A DNA stretch of 64,000 nucleotides from Pseudoselenomonas ruminantium (GCA_015058655.1 SVBX01000008.1:1-64000); one strand, 5' to 3'; shown: positions 22,543 to 30,024, counted from the first letter of the stretch. A program made the numbers and translations. Notes: generated by a model not told the origin, from the sequence alone.

Positions 22543-24172
22543 AGCCGCCCGCCTCCGGCGCGTTGCCTGTTGTCAGCATGAGAAGGTCGCTGGTTTGCGG
22601 CAGATAAAATTCTTGGTTTCGGTAGGTGTCCTCGTAGCTTGCCTTTCCCTCGAAGCTGTCCACAATCTTCCGCTCTTCATCGTCAAGGCGGCTATATGGC
22701 TTCCTCCCGTAATCGTCCGGGAGCCAGTTCTTTTTCTTGCCGCAGTAAAGATTGAATTTTTTGAGCAAATCCAAATCCTTGAATGTCAAATGGCACGTTC
22801 CTTTTCGGAACAGATCCACCTTAAAGAATTTTGTATCTATGCCACGGTTTTCTCCCGTCATTTGCGCCTGTTCCAGACGTTCGTACATCTTGAAATCTTC
22901 CGTCCTGCCGCAGTCAAGGTAATTCATCACCTTTTCGATGTCCGACAGCTTGCTGGACGCTTCGTAAACCGGGCGAAAATCATTGCTGATTGTGCTGAAT
23001 GCGTTTAGTGGGAGAATGACTTTTTTATTGCAAGCAAAAGCTTTGTTGGTTTTCCAGCCGTTGTAATAGTGAATATTTTTGCTGTACTCACCCCACGAAT
23101 AACGATGGGTAAACTCGTCCCAAACGTCCATGATCGCCACTTCGACATTGTGGATTAGGTTTCTCGTCAAGTCCTCTTTCATGGCGAGGATGTTTCGCTC
23201 GTTAAATTCATAATCGGCCATAGTTGTGAGGTTTCTGGAGTATTCATGTTGGATCGCACTCGTCATAAGGCTTGAAAGCTCTTTGCTGTAAAGAAGGATT
23301 TTCCAGTATTTGTAATTGACTTTCCGAATGATGTTTGCCCGGTCGTCGTTTCTCCCCTCGTCGGCTACTCTGTTTATCTTTATTTCAAATACTGCGTCTT
23401 TGTCATATTGGTCGGCGGTTCCTTCCAAGGACACTGCCCTGTAATTTTGGATTTCGTTATATAGAGCCAGTCCTGCCCGGACTTCCGCTTGGTATCGGTC
23501 GATAATGGCGTTTATTTCTCCGTATCTCGCCAATGCGCCGCTGGCCTGTTCCTCCTGCCTCCTGCCGAAAATCTGCTTCTTGAAATTCTCGAAGGTTACG
23601 CACACTTCCGGCGTGTCTTTCGTCTTTATATGGATAAGAGCAACTTCCACATCGGTTTTCCGCTCTGCGTCCGAAAATGCCGCCGTGACATACTCGATGT
23701 TGCATTCTTCCTGCTCTTCCAGTTTCGCCGCAAGTGCTTTTTGCGCGTTGGTGTGCGGGTTTCGGATTGTTTCGGCATTCAGAATACAGGCAATTTGCCC
23801 GCCCGCTTCGCATACTTCAAGGGCTTTCAGCAAGTGCCGCTCTCCTTCACGGAAAGGCGGGTTCATCAGCACGAGGGTATATCGCATAATGGGGTTGAAT
23901 GTGAGAAAATCGTCCCACACCACCTTGTAGCCCTTCCCTTTGAGCGTAGCCGCACGCTTCGCATTGATTTCAATGCAATGCCCGTTAAAATCGTGATAAT
24001 CGCCGTCATAGTTCCGCTTTTTGACTTTCATCCACGCCTCTATCAATTCACCCGTCCCTGCCGACGGCTCCAAAATATTTATCCCGTCCGAAACATAGCG
24101 ACGGTCAATCATGCTTATCAGTTTCGCCGCAGTTTCCGGCGGCGTAGGGTAATATTGCTCCAAGTCAACCAT
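22532..24172 (-). CDS. DUF4942-type DNA methyltransferase
   Basis: A 546-residue protein. Motif I is NILEPSAGTGELIEAW (about residues 34-49) and the catalytic motif IV is LVLMNPPFREGERHL (NPPF), so an N6-adenine methyltransferase domain occupies residues 1-200. The C-terminal 300 residues match the DUF4942 type (EFNERNILAMKEDLTRNLIH, KNIHYYNGWKTNKAFACNKK, RKGTCHLTFKDLDLLKKFN). The ATG at 24172 overlaps the preceding gene. It may protect phage DNA from host restriction. Its last codons (EAGGYEQ) overlap the start of the second methylase-like gene. Confidence 0.8.
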   Translation of the reverse strand: MVDLEQYYPTPPETAAKLISMIDRRYVSDGINILEPSAGTGELIEAWMKVKKRNYDGDYHDFNGHCIEINAKRAATLKGKGYKVVWDDFLTFNPIMRYTLVLMNPPFREGERHLLKALEVCEAGGQIACILNAETIRNPHTNAQKALAAKLEEQEECNIEYVTAAFSDAERKTDVEVALIHIKTKDTPEVCVTFENFKKQIFGRRQEEQASGALARYGEINAIIDRYQAEVRAGLALYNEIQNYRAVSLEGTADQYDKDAVFEIKINRVADEGRNDDRANIIRKVNYKYWKILLYSKELSSLMTSAIQHEYSRNLTTMADYEFNERNILAMKEDLTRNLIHNVEVAIMDVWDEFTHRYSWGEYSKNIHYYNGWKTNKAFACNKKVILPLNAFSTISNDFRPVYEASSKLSDIEKVMNYLDCGRTEDFKMYERLEQAQMTGENRGIDTKFFKVDLFRKGTCHLTFKDLDLLKKFNLYCGKKKNWLPDDYGRKPYSRLDDEERKIVDSFEGKASYEDTYRNQEFYLPQTSDLLMLTTGNAPEAGGYEQ

Positions 24173-24890
24173 GGTCTTTCCCTCCCTTCGTCGCTTCGCA
24201 TATCCCGTTGGCGCGACAGAAACGGCACCATGCCCCGGCGTGAAAATCTCCCTTGCCCTCGTAAGCCATACGCGCCTTGGGTTTTATGGATTCACCCCAT
24301 GCGATAAGCTCTTTTACATTGCATTGCCACGTCCCGAAGTAATTTATGCGGGGCTGGACAATGCCAAGTTCGATCTGTTCGATATTCTCCGATTCGTACT
24401 TTTTCAACGCTCCGAGAGCGTATAACATCATCTGCGGGTTTTCCTGTGCGCTAACGGGAACGCCGCGCCCGTGCTTATAGTCCGCGACAACCAAAGTCCC
24501 GTTTCCGCAACGAATAAGGCAGTCGCACCGCCCGAATGATTCCGGCACATAATCGGAAATATCCACCTTGACTTCAAGCTCCGCTTGCGGATTGTGGTTA
24601 TAATGCGCCGCCCGGTCTGCAATGTACGCCACATACAGCCCTGCCGTTTGGAGCATTTCATCATTCCAAAGCGGATCTTGCTTCAATCGTTCAATGGTCT
24701 GCTGGTATTCTTCCGGCTCTGCTTGGTAGAAGCGCACCTTCGCCGCTATCTCGCATACCTTGTGAGCGAGTGTTCCTTCATCGGCGTAAATGCTCGTCTT
24801 TCGTGGGAGTGTTGCTTCCAGTCGCGGGGCGCGAGTGCATTTCAGCCACCTGTGCGCCGCCGACGGTGAAACTATCGCGTGTGCTTTCAC
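24165..24890 (-). CDS. DUF2800 PD-(D/E)XK-type protein
   Basis: A 241-residue protein: SAAHRWLKCTRAPRLE, DEGTLAHKVCEI, GRCDCLIRCGNGTLVVADYK and GAWCRFCRANGICEATKG. The D-x(n)-DYK pattern followed by a C-terminal Cys cluster is that of DUF2800/Cas4-like exonucleases of phages. It starts at GTG 24888-24890, overlapping the preceding stop (GTGA). It is shorter than many DUF2800 proteins because it ends just after the Cys cluster. Recombination or end-processing is the likely role. Confidence 0.75.
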   Translation of the reverse strand: MKAHAIVSPSAAHRWLKCTRAPRLEATLPRKTSIYADEGTLAHKVCEIAAKVRFYQAEPEEYQQTIERLKQDPLWNDEMLQTAGLYVAYIADRAAHYNHNPQAELEVKVDISDYVPESFGRCDCLIRCGNGTLVVADYKHGRGVPVSAQENPQMMLYALGALKKYESENIEQIELGIVQPRINYFGTWQCNVKELIAWGESIKPKARMAYEGKGDFHAGAWCRFCRANGICEATKGGKDHG

Positions 24891-25087
24891 GACGCAATAC
24901 GCCTCCCTTCCTGCTCCGGCGTACTGTGAAAAGCGGGTTTCGGCATTATGGAGTGGCTTCCCGTTCCGCTCTTGATGTCGCCCTTGAAATAATAAATGCT
25001 GCCGTCCGTGAAAATGACGGTCACTTCGGCTACGCCGCCGATAATCTTCCCGCCCATGCGATAGATTTTCTTGTCGATGATGTGCAT
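24887..25087 (-). CDS. Small hypothetical phage protein
   Basis: A 66-residue protein (MHIIDKKIYRMGGKIIGGVA, VTVIFTDGSIYYFKGD), a small beta-rich domain. CGAGGTAAACATT stands before the ATG. The 43 bases between it and the upstream gene hold the degenerate palindrome copy. Function unknown. Confidence 0.5.
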   Translation of the reverse strand: MHIIDKKIYRMGGKIIGGVAEVTVIFTDGSIYYFKGDIKSGTGSHSIMPKPAFHSTPEQEGRRIAS

Positions 25088-25105
25088 AATGTTTACCTCG
25101 CTTTC

Positions 25106-25122
25106 GTGTCCGATTAGGACTT
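25106..25122. repeat. Degenerate palindrome copy 5, intergenic
   Basis: GTGTCCGATTAGGACTT: the left half matches the element exactly and the right half differs at three positions. It is the only copy outside a coding frame, lying between two operon genes. Confidence 0.5.
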
Positions 25123-25130
25123 TAGCGGCT

Positions 25131-25574
25131 TTAGATACCGTCGTTAGTTTCCCTCTTCATCAGATCGGCTATGCTTACCCGAAATTCCCGCTCGATCCAA
25201 TGCCAGATTTCTTCCCGGTGCGTCCCTGCCTTGAATTGGAGCCAATCGGTTTCTATACACTCCGTTTCCTCGTTCATAGGAACTTTGCCGAATTGCTCCC
25301 ACAGGTCTTGAATGTCAAACATACCGACAAGGTGGCTCGGTTCGCCGGAAGGTTCGCAGATGTCCACTTCACAGCTCCAGAGTTGCTTTTTGTAAATACG
25401 CCCGTTTTCATCGTGGAAAAACATTTCGCCGGAGTTGTAAATCCCTTCCGGCTCGGCTTGAATATCAATCACCTTGCCGCTACGGTGTTTCAGTTTGAAA
25501 TGCGGCGCATTTTTGCGCTCCTGCAAATATTCCTCTCCCTTGCCGCAGGCGGCGAGAAATTCAAACTCCGTCAT
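25131..25574 (-). CDS. Hypothetical phage protein
   Basis: A 147-residue protein (MTEFEFLAACGKGEEYLQER, HFKLKHRSGKVIDIQAEPEG, MFDIQDLWEQFGKVP). It overlaps the Gp37/Gp68 gene by four bases and shares its operon. No family recognised. Confidence 0.5.
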   Translation of the reverse strand: MTEFEFLAACGKGEEYLQERKNAPHFKLKHRSGKVIDIQAEPEGIYNSGEMFFHDENGRIYKKQLWSCEVDICEPSGEPSHLVGMFDIQDLWEQFGKVPMNEETECIETDWLQFKAGTHREEIWHWIEREFRVSIADLMKRETNDGI

Positions 25575-26410
25575 GCCTGTTCTCCCTTCTTTAATCCTGC
25601 CGGAAGTTCACGCTTCATATTTTCTTCGCCCACGATGGGGATAAGGCTATCCTTCATAAAAAGCGGTACGCCTTGCTTTTCGCACTCATTCGCAAGATGG
25701 TCAATCCACGCCTTTTCCGGCGTAACCTTATCCCGTCTGTTTCCCGTTTCCGCGCCGACAATCACCCATTCCGGCAACAAGCCGCCCGGTGAATTGAAAT
25801 CTTCCATTATCGGCTCGATGCTGGCGAAGGAATGTCTTTCCATGTTGTTGCAGTAAAAGTATTTCTGCGTTTCCGTTGTTGCCGTGGTTCCGTACCACAT
25901 ATTCGGTTTGTTCGGCAGTTTCCCGGCTTCTGCCAGTTGTATGTATCGCACCGGGTTTTTTGTGAGAAACAAATAGTTATGTTGCGGCGCGTCCTCGCAC
26001 ACCTTGAAAATTTCCTCGATCCATTTGTCCGGCACCCACGCCCCGAAAAGGTCTGCCATAGAGCATACAAATATGTTCTTCGGCTCATGCCAGACTTTCG
26101 GCTGTTTGAGACGATAGTTGTGGAACGTCGGATTGAATCCTGTTGGGTATGCCGCCTTTTTTCCCGCTTCGTCAATGTACGGCTCGGAAAATTCTATTCC
26201 TATTCCAACAGCCTCTCCCGTGTCCGAATCGGACAAGTTCCAGAGGACTACCCCTTTCGACTTCTCCGGCTCGTCCCTGCGGAAACACACTCCGTCCGGT
26301 AAGGCAAAACGTGTGGCAATTCTCCGGGCGTAGCAATACGGACAATCATTCAGACAGCCCGTAACGGGATTCCATGTTGAATCTGCCCATTCAATCTTGG
26401 TATCTTTCAT
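25571..26410 (-). CDS. Phage Gp37/Gp68 (DUF5131) family protein
   Basis: A 279-residue protein starting at 26408-26410 after GGGGGAGTGGTGAC. TKIEWADSTWNPVTGCLNDC, then PYCYARRIATRF, give the CxxxxCPYC-type cluster of the family, and NIFVCSMADLFGAWVPDKWI and WVIVGAETGNRRDKVT are family blocks. It belongs to a radical-SAM-like fold. The palindrome copy at 26220-26236 encodes LSDSDT in a loop (WNLSDSDTGEAVGIG) that appears to be an insertion relative to the family core. Confidence 0.75.
   Translation of the reverse strand: MKDTKIEWADSTWNPVTGCLNDCPYCYARRIATRFALPDGVCFRRDEPEKSKGVVLWNLSDSDTGEAVGIGIEFSEPYIDEAGKKAAYPTGFNPTFHNYRLKQPKVWHEPKNIFVCSMADLFGAWVPDKWIEEIFKVCEDAPQHNYLFLTKNPVRYIQLAEAGKLPNKPNMWYGTTATTETQKYFYCNNMERHSFASIEPIMEDFNSPGGLLPEWVIVGAETGNRRDKVTPEKAWIDHLANECEKQGVPLFMKDSLIPIVGEENMKRELPAGLKKGEQA
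26220..26236. repeat. 17-bp palindrome copy 6
   Basis: GTGTCCGAATCGGACAA: the 15-bp core TGTCCGAATCGGACA is perfect and only the outermost base differs. It encodes SDSDT in the Gp37/Gp68 protein. Confidence 0.8.
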
Positions 26411-26423
26411 GTCACCACTCCCC

Positions 26424-26609
26424 CTACTTATTTGCCCGCTTGATCTCCTTCTCAATGCGCGAAATATCATCATTGACGCTGGCAAGACGTTTCGAGGCTT
26501 CTTTGGAGAGAATTATTTTTGCCTTGAAGTCCGCTATCACTCGCCGCTTTTCCTCCTGCTTTTCCGCAAGCAATTTCTCCAGTTTCGCTACCTTCTCCGA
26601 ATTGTTCAA
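26424..26609 (-). CDS. Coiled-coil phage protein, TTG start
   Basis: A 61-residue all-helical, charged protein (KVAKLEKLLAEKQEEKRR, INDDISRIEKEIKRANK-like heptads) starting at TTG 26607-26609 after GGGAGGAATAGCCA. Probably a coiled-coil dimer; function unknown. Confidence 0.55.
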   Translation of the reverse strand: MNNSEKVAKLEKLLAEKQEEKRRVIADFKAKIILSKEASKRLASVNDDISRIEKEIKRANK

Positions 26610-26612
26610 TGG

Positions 26613-26954
26613 CTATTCCTCCCAAGGCTTGAAACATATAGGACATTTCTCGCCGCTTAAATCCCGCTCGTGTCCGCAAATGGGACAAGTCCCGTCGTTC
26701 ATGCCGCCGCTATATCCCCAAAACTCTATGGTCTTGTTTTCTTCCGGCTCACCGAATCCCTGATAACATCCACTCAAATCTTTGCATTTCATAGCAAAAA
26801 CCATAAACTCATCTTCAATCTCGCTCGGACGGTTATCCTCCAACCATGCCTCAATTTCATTTACTGTCGGCTGACGTTGGCTTCCCGTGAATCGGTATGT
26901 GGCTCTGCCTACATCGTCCCACTCGCGCTCAAAAGTAATTTTATTTCTCGCCAC
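26613..26954 (-). CDS. Hypothetical protein with C-terminal zinc ribbon
   Basis: A 113-residue protein from GTG 26952-26954. The N-terminal part (TVNEIEAWLEDNRPSEIEDE) is unrecognised. The C-terminus has GTCPICGHERDLSGEKCPIC, a Cys4 ribbon ending FKPWEE. An operon member of unknown role. Confidence 0.55.
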   Translation of the reverse strand: MARNKITFEREWDDVGRATYRFTGSQRQPTVNEIEAWLEDNRPSEIEDEFMVFAMKCKDLSGCYQGFGEPEENKTIEFWGYSGGMNDGTCPICGHERDLSGEKCPICFKPWEE

Positions 26955-26958
26955 ATTC

Positions 26959-27159
26959 TCACTCCTGCCTCGTTGACCTAGTCGCTATCTCCATCATCAA
27001 ATCAACCGTCTTTTTCATGTTGTCCAAGATAAGCGTCTGGTCGTTTTCCACCACAGCAATGCGGTTTTCCAGTTCGCTTATGCGACATTCGAGGTATATG
27101 CAACTCGCCGCCAAGACTGCAACCGTAACTATGTTGGCGATTTTTTCAGCTTTCCACAT
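26959..27159 (-). CDS. Small membrane protein with coiled coil
   Basis: A 66-residue protein: one N-terminal transmembrane helix (IANIVTVAVLAASCIYLE) then a heptad region (RISELENRIAVVENDQTLIL). GGAGGAAAGCCGAT supports ATG 27157-27159. The topology resembles small phage inner-membrane proteins, but it is far from a lysis module. Confidence 0.55.
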   Translation of the reverse strand: MWKAEKIANIVTVAVLAASCIYLECRISELENRIAVVENDQTLILDNMKKTVDLMMEIATRSTRQE

Positions 27160-27325
27160 ATCGGCTTTCCTCCTTTTCCTCGTAGTGAACATACTGCTTT
27201 TTACATTCGATACATTCCAACAGGTACGCATGAACATTCGGCAATGCTTTGAATTTGCTTTCGTATTCGTCAACTACCCGGACGGGAGAATGACAACATT
27301 TGCTAAGTCCGAAAACATCTTCCAT
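27146..27325 (-). CDS. Small Cys-containing phage protein
   Basis: A 59-residue protein from ATG 27323-27325 (MEDVFGLSKCCHSPVRVVDE, LLECIECKKQYVHYEE). The Cys pairs suggest one zinc site. The start is chosen because the element GGCGGGCGGCT stands right before it; an upstream in-frame ATG has no ribosome site. Confidence 0.55.
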   Translation of the reverse strand: MEDVFGLSKCCHSPVRVVDEYESKFKALPNVHAYLLECIECKKQYVHYEEKEESRYVES

Positions 27326-27335
27326 AGCCGCCCGC

Positions 27336-27458
27336 CTATCCTGCTGTGATGAACGCAATTCCGACGGTCGCCGCCGTGATAATGCACTTCCACGCCCATT
27401 CTGACAGCACAGGCAAACGCTTGTACCGCATCATTTCGTTTATGGCGTTTTTCATCAT
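27336..27458 (-). CDS. Small membrane protein
   Basis: A 40-residue protein starting at 27456-27458 (AAAGGGGAATAGGT upstream): MMKNAINEMMRYKRLPVLSE, then CIITAATVGIAFITAG, a short membrane helix. Function unknown. Confidence 0.5.
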   Translation of the reverse strand: MMKNAINEMMRYKRLPVLSEWAWKCIITAATVGIAFITAG

Positions 27459-27460
27459 AC

Positions 27461-27649
27461 CTATTCCCCTTTCTCCACATTCGTAACCGTTTTGTCTGAA
27501 ATGTCCCAGCCGTAAACATCTTCACAAATGTCATGCCGCGTCGTTTCGCCCAAAATCTTATTCACCTGTTCCGTGGCAGCGTTTTCGTCCGCAGCCTCCA
27601 CTGTGAAAATCTTGGTAAAAGTGATGTCGGCGAACACATCAAATTTCAT
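27461..27649 (-). CDS. Small hypothetical phage protein
   Basis: A 62-residue protein (MKFDVFADITFTKIFTVEAA, INKILGETTRHDI-like helix). The ATG follows AAGGAGGCGGGCGGCT, one of the exact start elements. The pattern of beta strand, helix and strand resembles small phage DUF proteins of unknown role. Confidence 0.55.
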   Translation of the reverse strand: MKFDVFADITFTKIFTVEAADENAATEQVNKILGETTRHDICEDVYGWDISDKTVTNVEKGE

Positions 27650-27663
27650 AGCCGCCCGCCTCC

Positions 27664-27831
27664 TTAAAATAGGGACTTGTAAATCCCCTGCACCACGAGC
27701 GTGTACTTAATCCAGATGGTAATGCCAATTCCGATAACGATTCCGACAATCATTGCTGTGGCAAGTGCTTTCCACTTCCACGTTTCTACTTCTGCAACGG
27801 CCTCTTTTACCGCCAGTATTGCCTCACTCAT
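27664..27831 (-). CDS. Small single-pass membrane protein
   Basis: A 55-residue protein starting at 27829-27831 with an ATGA overlap to the upstream gene. MSEAILAVKEAVAEVETWKW is followed by ALATAMIVGIVIGIGITIWI, a clear transmembrane helix. Function unknown. Confidence 0.55.
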   Translation of the reverse strand: MSEAILAVKEAVAEVETWKWKALATAMIVGIVIGIGITIWIKYTLVVQGIYKSLF

Positions 27832-28208
27832 AGTTCGTATTCCTTCACGTTTTCCACGGGATAAAAGTCCGGCTCATATCCGTGCTTTGCCGCCCATGCG
27901 TCAAATGCTTTCGTCAAGACATCTGTCAGTTCGTCGATTTCTTCCTTGGTTACTCCTTGCAAATAACTCTCCGCAAACTCCCCGCCAATGTCGTAGGCAT
28001 TGTCTTGGAGCATATCAACAATTCCCTCTCCGTCAATCTCCGGTTTCCACTTCTCGCCGACAATGCCGATATAAACCTCGGTATGAGTTTCATGCGACAG
28101 GGATTCTTTTTCTTCTTTTTGTGCCGCCGCAAGTGCTTCCCATGGCGTATCGTATTCTTCACTCATAAAACAATCGTCACTGAAACCGTAAACATATTTC
28201 CCCGTCAT
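27828..28208 (-). CDS. Hypothetical acidic phage protein
   Basis: A 126-residue acidic protein (MTGKYVYGFSDDCFMSEEYD, TPWEALAAAQKEEKESLSHE, DVLTKAFDAWAAKHGYEPDF). The ending VLTKAF.AW..KHGY.P.F recurs in phage proteins of unknown role. It lies in the middle of the operon, overlapping its neighbours. Confidence 0.6.
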   Translation of the reverse strand: MTGKYVYGFSDDCFMSEEYDTPWEALAAAQKEEKESLSHETHTEVYIGIVGEKWKPEIDGEGIVDMLQDNAYDIGGEFAESYLQGVTKEEIDELTDVLTKAFDAWAAKHGYEPDFYPVENVKEYEL

Positions 28209-28375
28209 TATTTACCCCTCCCCGCCCGGCGAATGTGCGTATTCCGGCTTGCCTTGCTCTGCGCGTCGGAATAACGAACAGTCAACTTGTTTCCGCTTTT
28301 GGAGAAGTCCGCATTGATAAGGAAGCTTGCCTTACCTGCGCTTGGTTTCTTCCATGCCTTACCATTCTTCGCCAT
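28208..28375 (-). CDS. Small basic phage protein
   Basis: A 55-residue basic protein (MAKNGKAWKKPSAGKASFLI, RYSDAQSKASRNTHIRRAGR). Of three consecutive ATGs, 28373-28375 has the best spacing (7) to GGAGGA. It may bind nucleic acid by charge; no family recognised. Confidence 0.5.
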   Translation of the reverse strand: MAKNGKAWKKPSAGKASFLINADFSKSGNKLTVRYSDAQSKASRNTHIRRAGRGK

Positions 28376-28499
28376 CATCATTCCTCCATTGTGCATAAAG
28401 TGTTTTACACAATACGACAATCAATGTGGCTGTCGATGCCAGAAGTGAAATTCCAAGCAGTGCTTTGATTACGCTGATTTGTGTTGCCGTGTCCATCAT
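28359..28499 (-). CDS. Small single-pass membrane protein
   Basis: A 46-residue protein beginning ATGATG at 28499, overlapping the DUF4314 stop. MMDTATQISVIKALLGISLL and ASTATLIVVLCKTLYAQW form one membrane helix. Function unknown. Confidence 0.5.
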   Translation of the reverse strand: MMDTATQISVIKALLGISLLASTATLIVVLCKTLYAQWRNDDGEEW

Positions 28500-28723
28500 G
28501 CGCCCTCGCCTACGATTTGAAATAAATCGACACCCGGCAGAAGGTTTAGCCCGCTCCCGTTGTCCCACTCCATAAGCAAACTTCCGGCATCGTCCACGTC
28601 CCAGCACGTCCCTGTTGTTCCAACGGGAGGGGCTTGTGCGTCATTCATCAAAAGAATCTTTATCCGCTTGCCACGGTATTGTTTGCGGAGTTCGGCTATC
28701 TTTTCTCTGCTTGGAAATTTCAT
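28496..28723 (-). CDS. DUF4314 protein
   Basis: A 75-residue protein: IKILLMNDAQAPPVGTTGTC, then DAGSLLMEWDNGSGLNLLPG. The M.D.QAPP.GT.G....D..G...W.NG..L pattern is that of DUF4314, small SH3-like proteins of phages and mobile elements. The ATG overlaps the preceding TGA. Confidence 0.75.
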   Translation of the reverse strand: MKFPSREKIAELRKQYRGKRIKILLMNDAQAPPVGTTGTCWDVDDAGSLLMEWDNGSGLNLLPGVDLFQIVGEGA

Positions 28724-28899
28724 GCCATAGCCGCCACCTTTCGCCGTGAAGTTTCCTTCACAATGATTTTCCCTTCGATGTGATCCTGCTCGGCTTTGAG
28801 GGTATAGAGAATTCGGAGCGCATTTACCCGCACCCGCGCCGCTTCCCTATCGGACAGCCCGAAAGGGTTTTCGTTGATTGTCTTTGTCGCTCCCTTCAC
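28720..28899 (-). CDS. Small hypothetical phage protein, GTG start
   Basis: A 59-residue protein from GTG 28897-28899 with AAGGGAGGCGTTGCGCC upstream. The sequence KTINENPFGLSDREAARVRV then ALRILYTLKAEQDHIEGKI is helical. It ends in RRKVAAMA over the element-like GGTGGCGGCTATG. Function unknown. Confidence 0.5.
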   Translation of the reverse strand: MKGATKTINENPFGLSDREAARVRVNALRILYTLKAEQDHIEGKIIVKETSRRKVAAMA

Positions 28900-28914
28900 G
28901 GCGCAACGCCTCCC

Positions 28915-29352
28915 TTACCGATACTTCATAAATACTGAACGTGTCGTTCCGTCCTTAAATATGAGTTTCTGTTTCACGATACCAGTTTCGCTCAAGTCCT
29001 CTTCAACCTTCACAATATCCCCGCTCTTTTCCTTCGTGTGTTTTGCAAGCCATTTTGTGATCGCTCTCGCTTCGTCCAGCGTGACCGTATCGTCATCGGC
29101 TTTTGCAGAGCCGCCCGCATTGGTGTCCGAATCGGACACGGGATTTTGGTTCGCGTCAGGCTCGTTGTCCATGTGAAAAGTTACCTCGTCCGGCATTTCC
29201 GGGGGCAGGAAGATGTTGGCGTGAATGTTGATTACCTTTTCGCCGTCCTCGGTTTCGCCCTGCATGACCGGAATACACTCTCCCGGCGCAAGCAACAACG
29301 CCAGTTCCTCCGGCGTTACCTCGATATTGATTTCCTTTGCCGAAAATTTCAT
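28915..29352 (-). CDS. Hypothetical phage protein with palindrome-encoded linker
   Basis: A 145-residue protein. An N-terminal domain (MKFSAKEINIEVTPEELALL, GEDGEKVINIHANIFL-like strands) and a C-terminal domain (TLDEARAITKWLAKHTKEKS, KQKLIFKDGTTRSVFMKYR) are joined by VSDSDTNAGGSAKADDD. Both the palindrome (29123-29139) and a GCGGGCGGC core encode this linker. No family recognised. Confidence 0.55.
   Translation of the reverse strand: MKFSAKEINIEVTPEELALLLAPGECIPVMQGETEDGEKVINIHANIFLPPEMPDEVTFHMDNEPDANQNPVSDSDTNAGGSAKADDDTVTLDEARAITKWLAKHTKEKSGDIVKVEEDLSETGIVKQKLIFKDGTTRSVFMKYR
29123..29139. repeat. 17-bp palindrome copy 7
   Basis: GTGTCCGAATCGGACAC, encoding VSDSDT in the linker of the protein at 28915-29352. 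Confidence 0.85.
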
Positions 29353-29368
29353 TTGTTATATTCCTTTC

Positions 29369-29506
29369 TTAGTTCCAAATCCCGTAAGGTAGGACGATAC
29401 GGAGATAATCCAACTTGAATATCAAAAACTCCCCGTTATCATCCGTTGCATATTCGCTTTTATTGATTGATATGCCGTTTATCGGCTTTCCAATAATGGC
29501 TACCAT
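29369..29506 (-). CDS. Small hypothetical phage protein
   Basis: A 45-residue protein starting at 29504-29506 with GAGAGGGGAGCGATTT upstream: MVAIIGKPINGISINKSEYA, then FLIFKLDYLRIVLPYGIWN. It is the first well-supported gene after the Cro-like gene. Bases 29,507-29,720 hold only two very short ORFs (17 and 24 codons) and a GC-rich CGCCGCCCGCG stretch; I see nothing else there. Confidence 0.5.
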   Translation of the reverse strand: MVAIIGKPINGISINKSEYATDDNGEFLIFKLDYLRIVLPYGIWN

Positions 29507-29720
29507 AAATCGCTCCCCTCTCATGCGTCCGTACACACTCGCTCCTACAACCTCTCACACGCTACGCCGCCCGCGCTCGTTCCCTTGCCTCGCTCCTGCC
29601 CCTGTCTGCGGTTCTGCTTTCTTTGTCATTTGCTTCCCGTCTTATGTTCGGTGGCTTTCGTTGTGGCTTGGTTCAATAACTGTATATATAGACATCTTGC
29701 GCCGCTTGTTTGCGGGTTGT

Positions 29721-29978
29721 TTAGCGCACAGCTGCGCCGCTGGTGAGTTCGCTTGCGCTTTGTGCGCCGTTATATCCGGGAGCAACGTCGCCGAACAGGT
29801 AGTCCAAGGTCATTCCGGGGAAAGCGGCATTGCGAACGTGAAACATCTCACCGCAGGTGAATTCCGTCTTGCCGCTCACCTTATTGCGCCAAGAGCCGTA
29901 GTCCATATCCACCATTCTGCTGACGTCCTTGCCCGTCAAGCCGCTTCGTGCCATCTCTGCCAACAAATTACGAAACAT
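29721..29978 (-). CDS. XRE-family Cro-like regulator
   Basis: An 85-residue helix-turn-helix protein: MFRNLLAEMARSGLTGKDVS, RMVDMDYGSWRNKVSGKTEF, FPGMTLDYLFGD. The start at 29976-29978 has AAAGGAGGAAATCTG. It is the first gene of the leftward lytic transcript and faces the rightward repressor gene, in the position of Cro. It probably binds the TACCCTG operators upstream. The ORF extends further upstream without a ribosome site. Confidence 0.75.
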   Translation of the reverse strand: MFRNLLAEMARSGLTGKDVSRMVDMDYGSWRNKVSGKTEFTCGEMFHVRNAAFPGMTLDYLFGDVAPGYNGAQSASELTSGAAVR

Positions 29979-29999
29979 CAGATTTCCTCCTTTCCAAAT

Positions 30000-30014
30000 T
30001 ACCCTGCAAGGTAA
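30000..30014. promoter_or_regulatory. Switch operator 1
   Basis: TACCCTGCAAGGTAA, an imperfect palindrome (TACC...GGTA), 22 bases upstream of the Cro-like start, within its 5' leader. Confidence 0.6.
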
Positions 30015-30024
30015 GATGTTTATT

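Noticed and set aside
26665..26690. GTGTCC...GGGACA as another palindrome copy
   Set aside because: The bases between the halves differ (CGCAAAT) and encode a CxxC zinc motif; it is not a copy of the 17-mer.
29415..30014. 199-codon plus-strand ORF over the switch region
   Set aside because: It runs antisense through the Cro-like gene and the GC-rich gap and has no motif or ribosome site.
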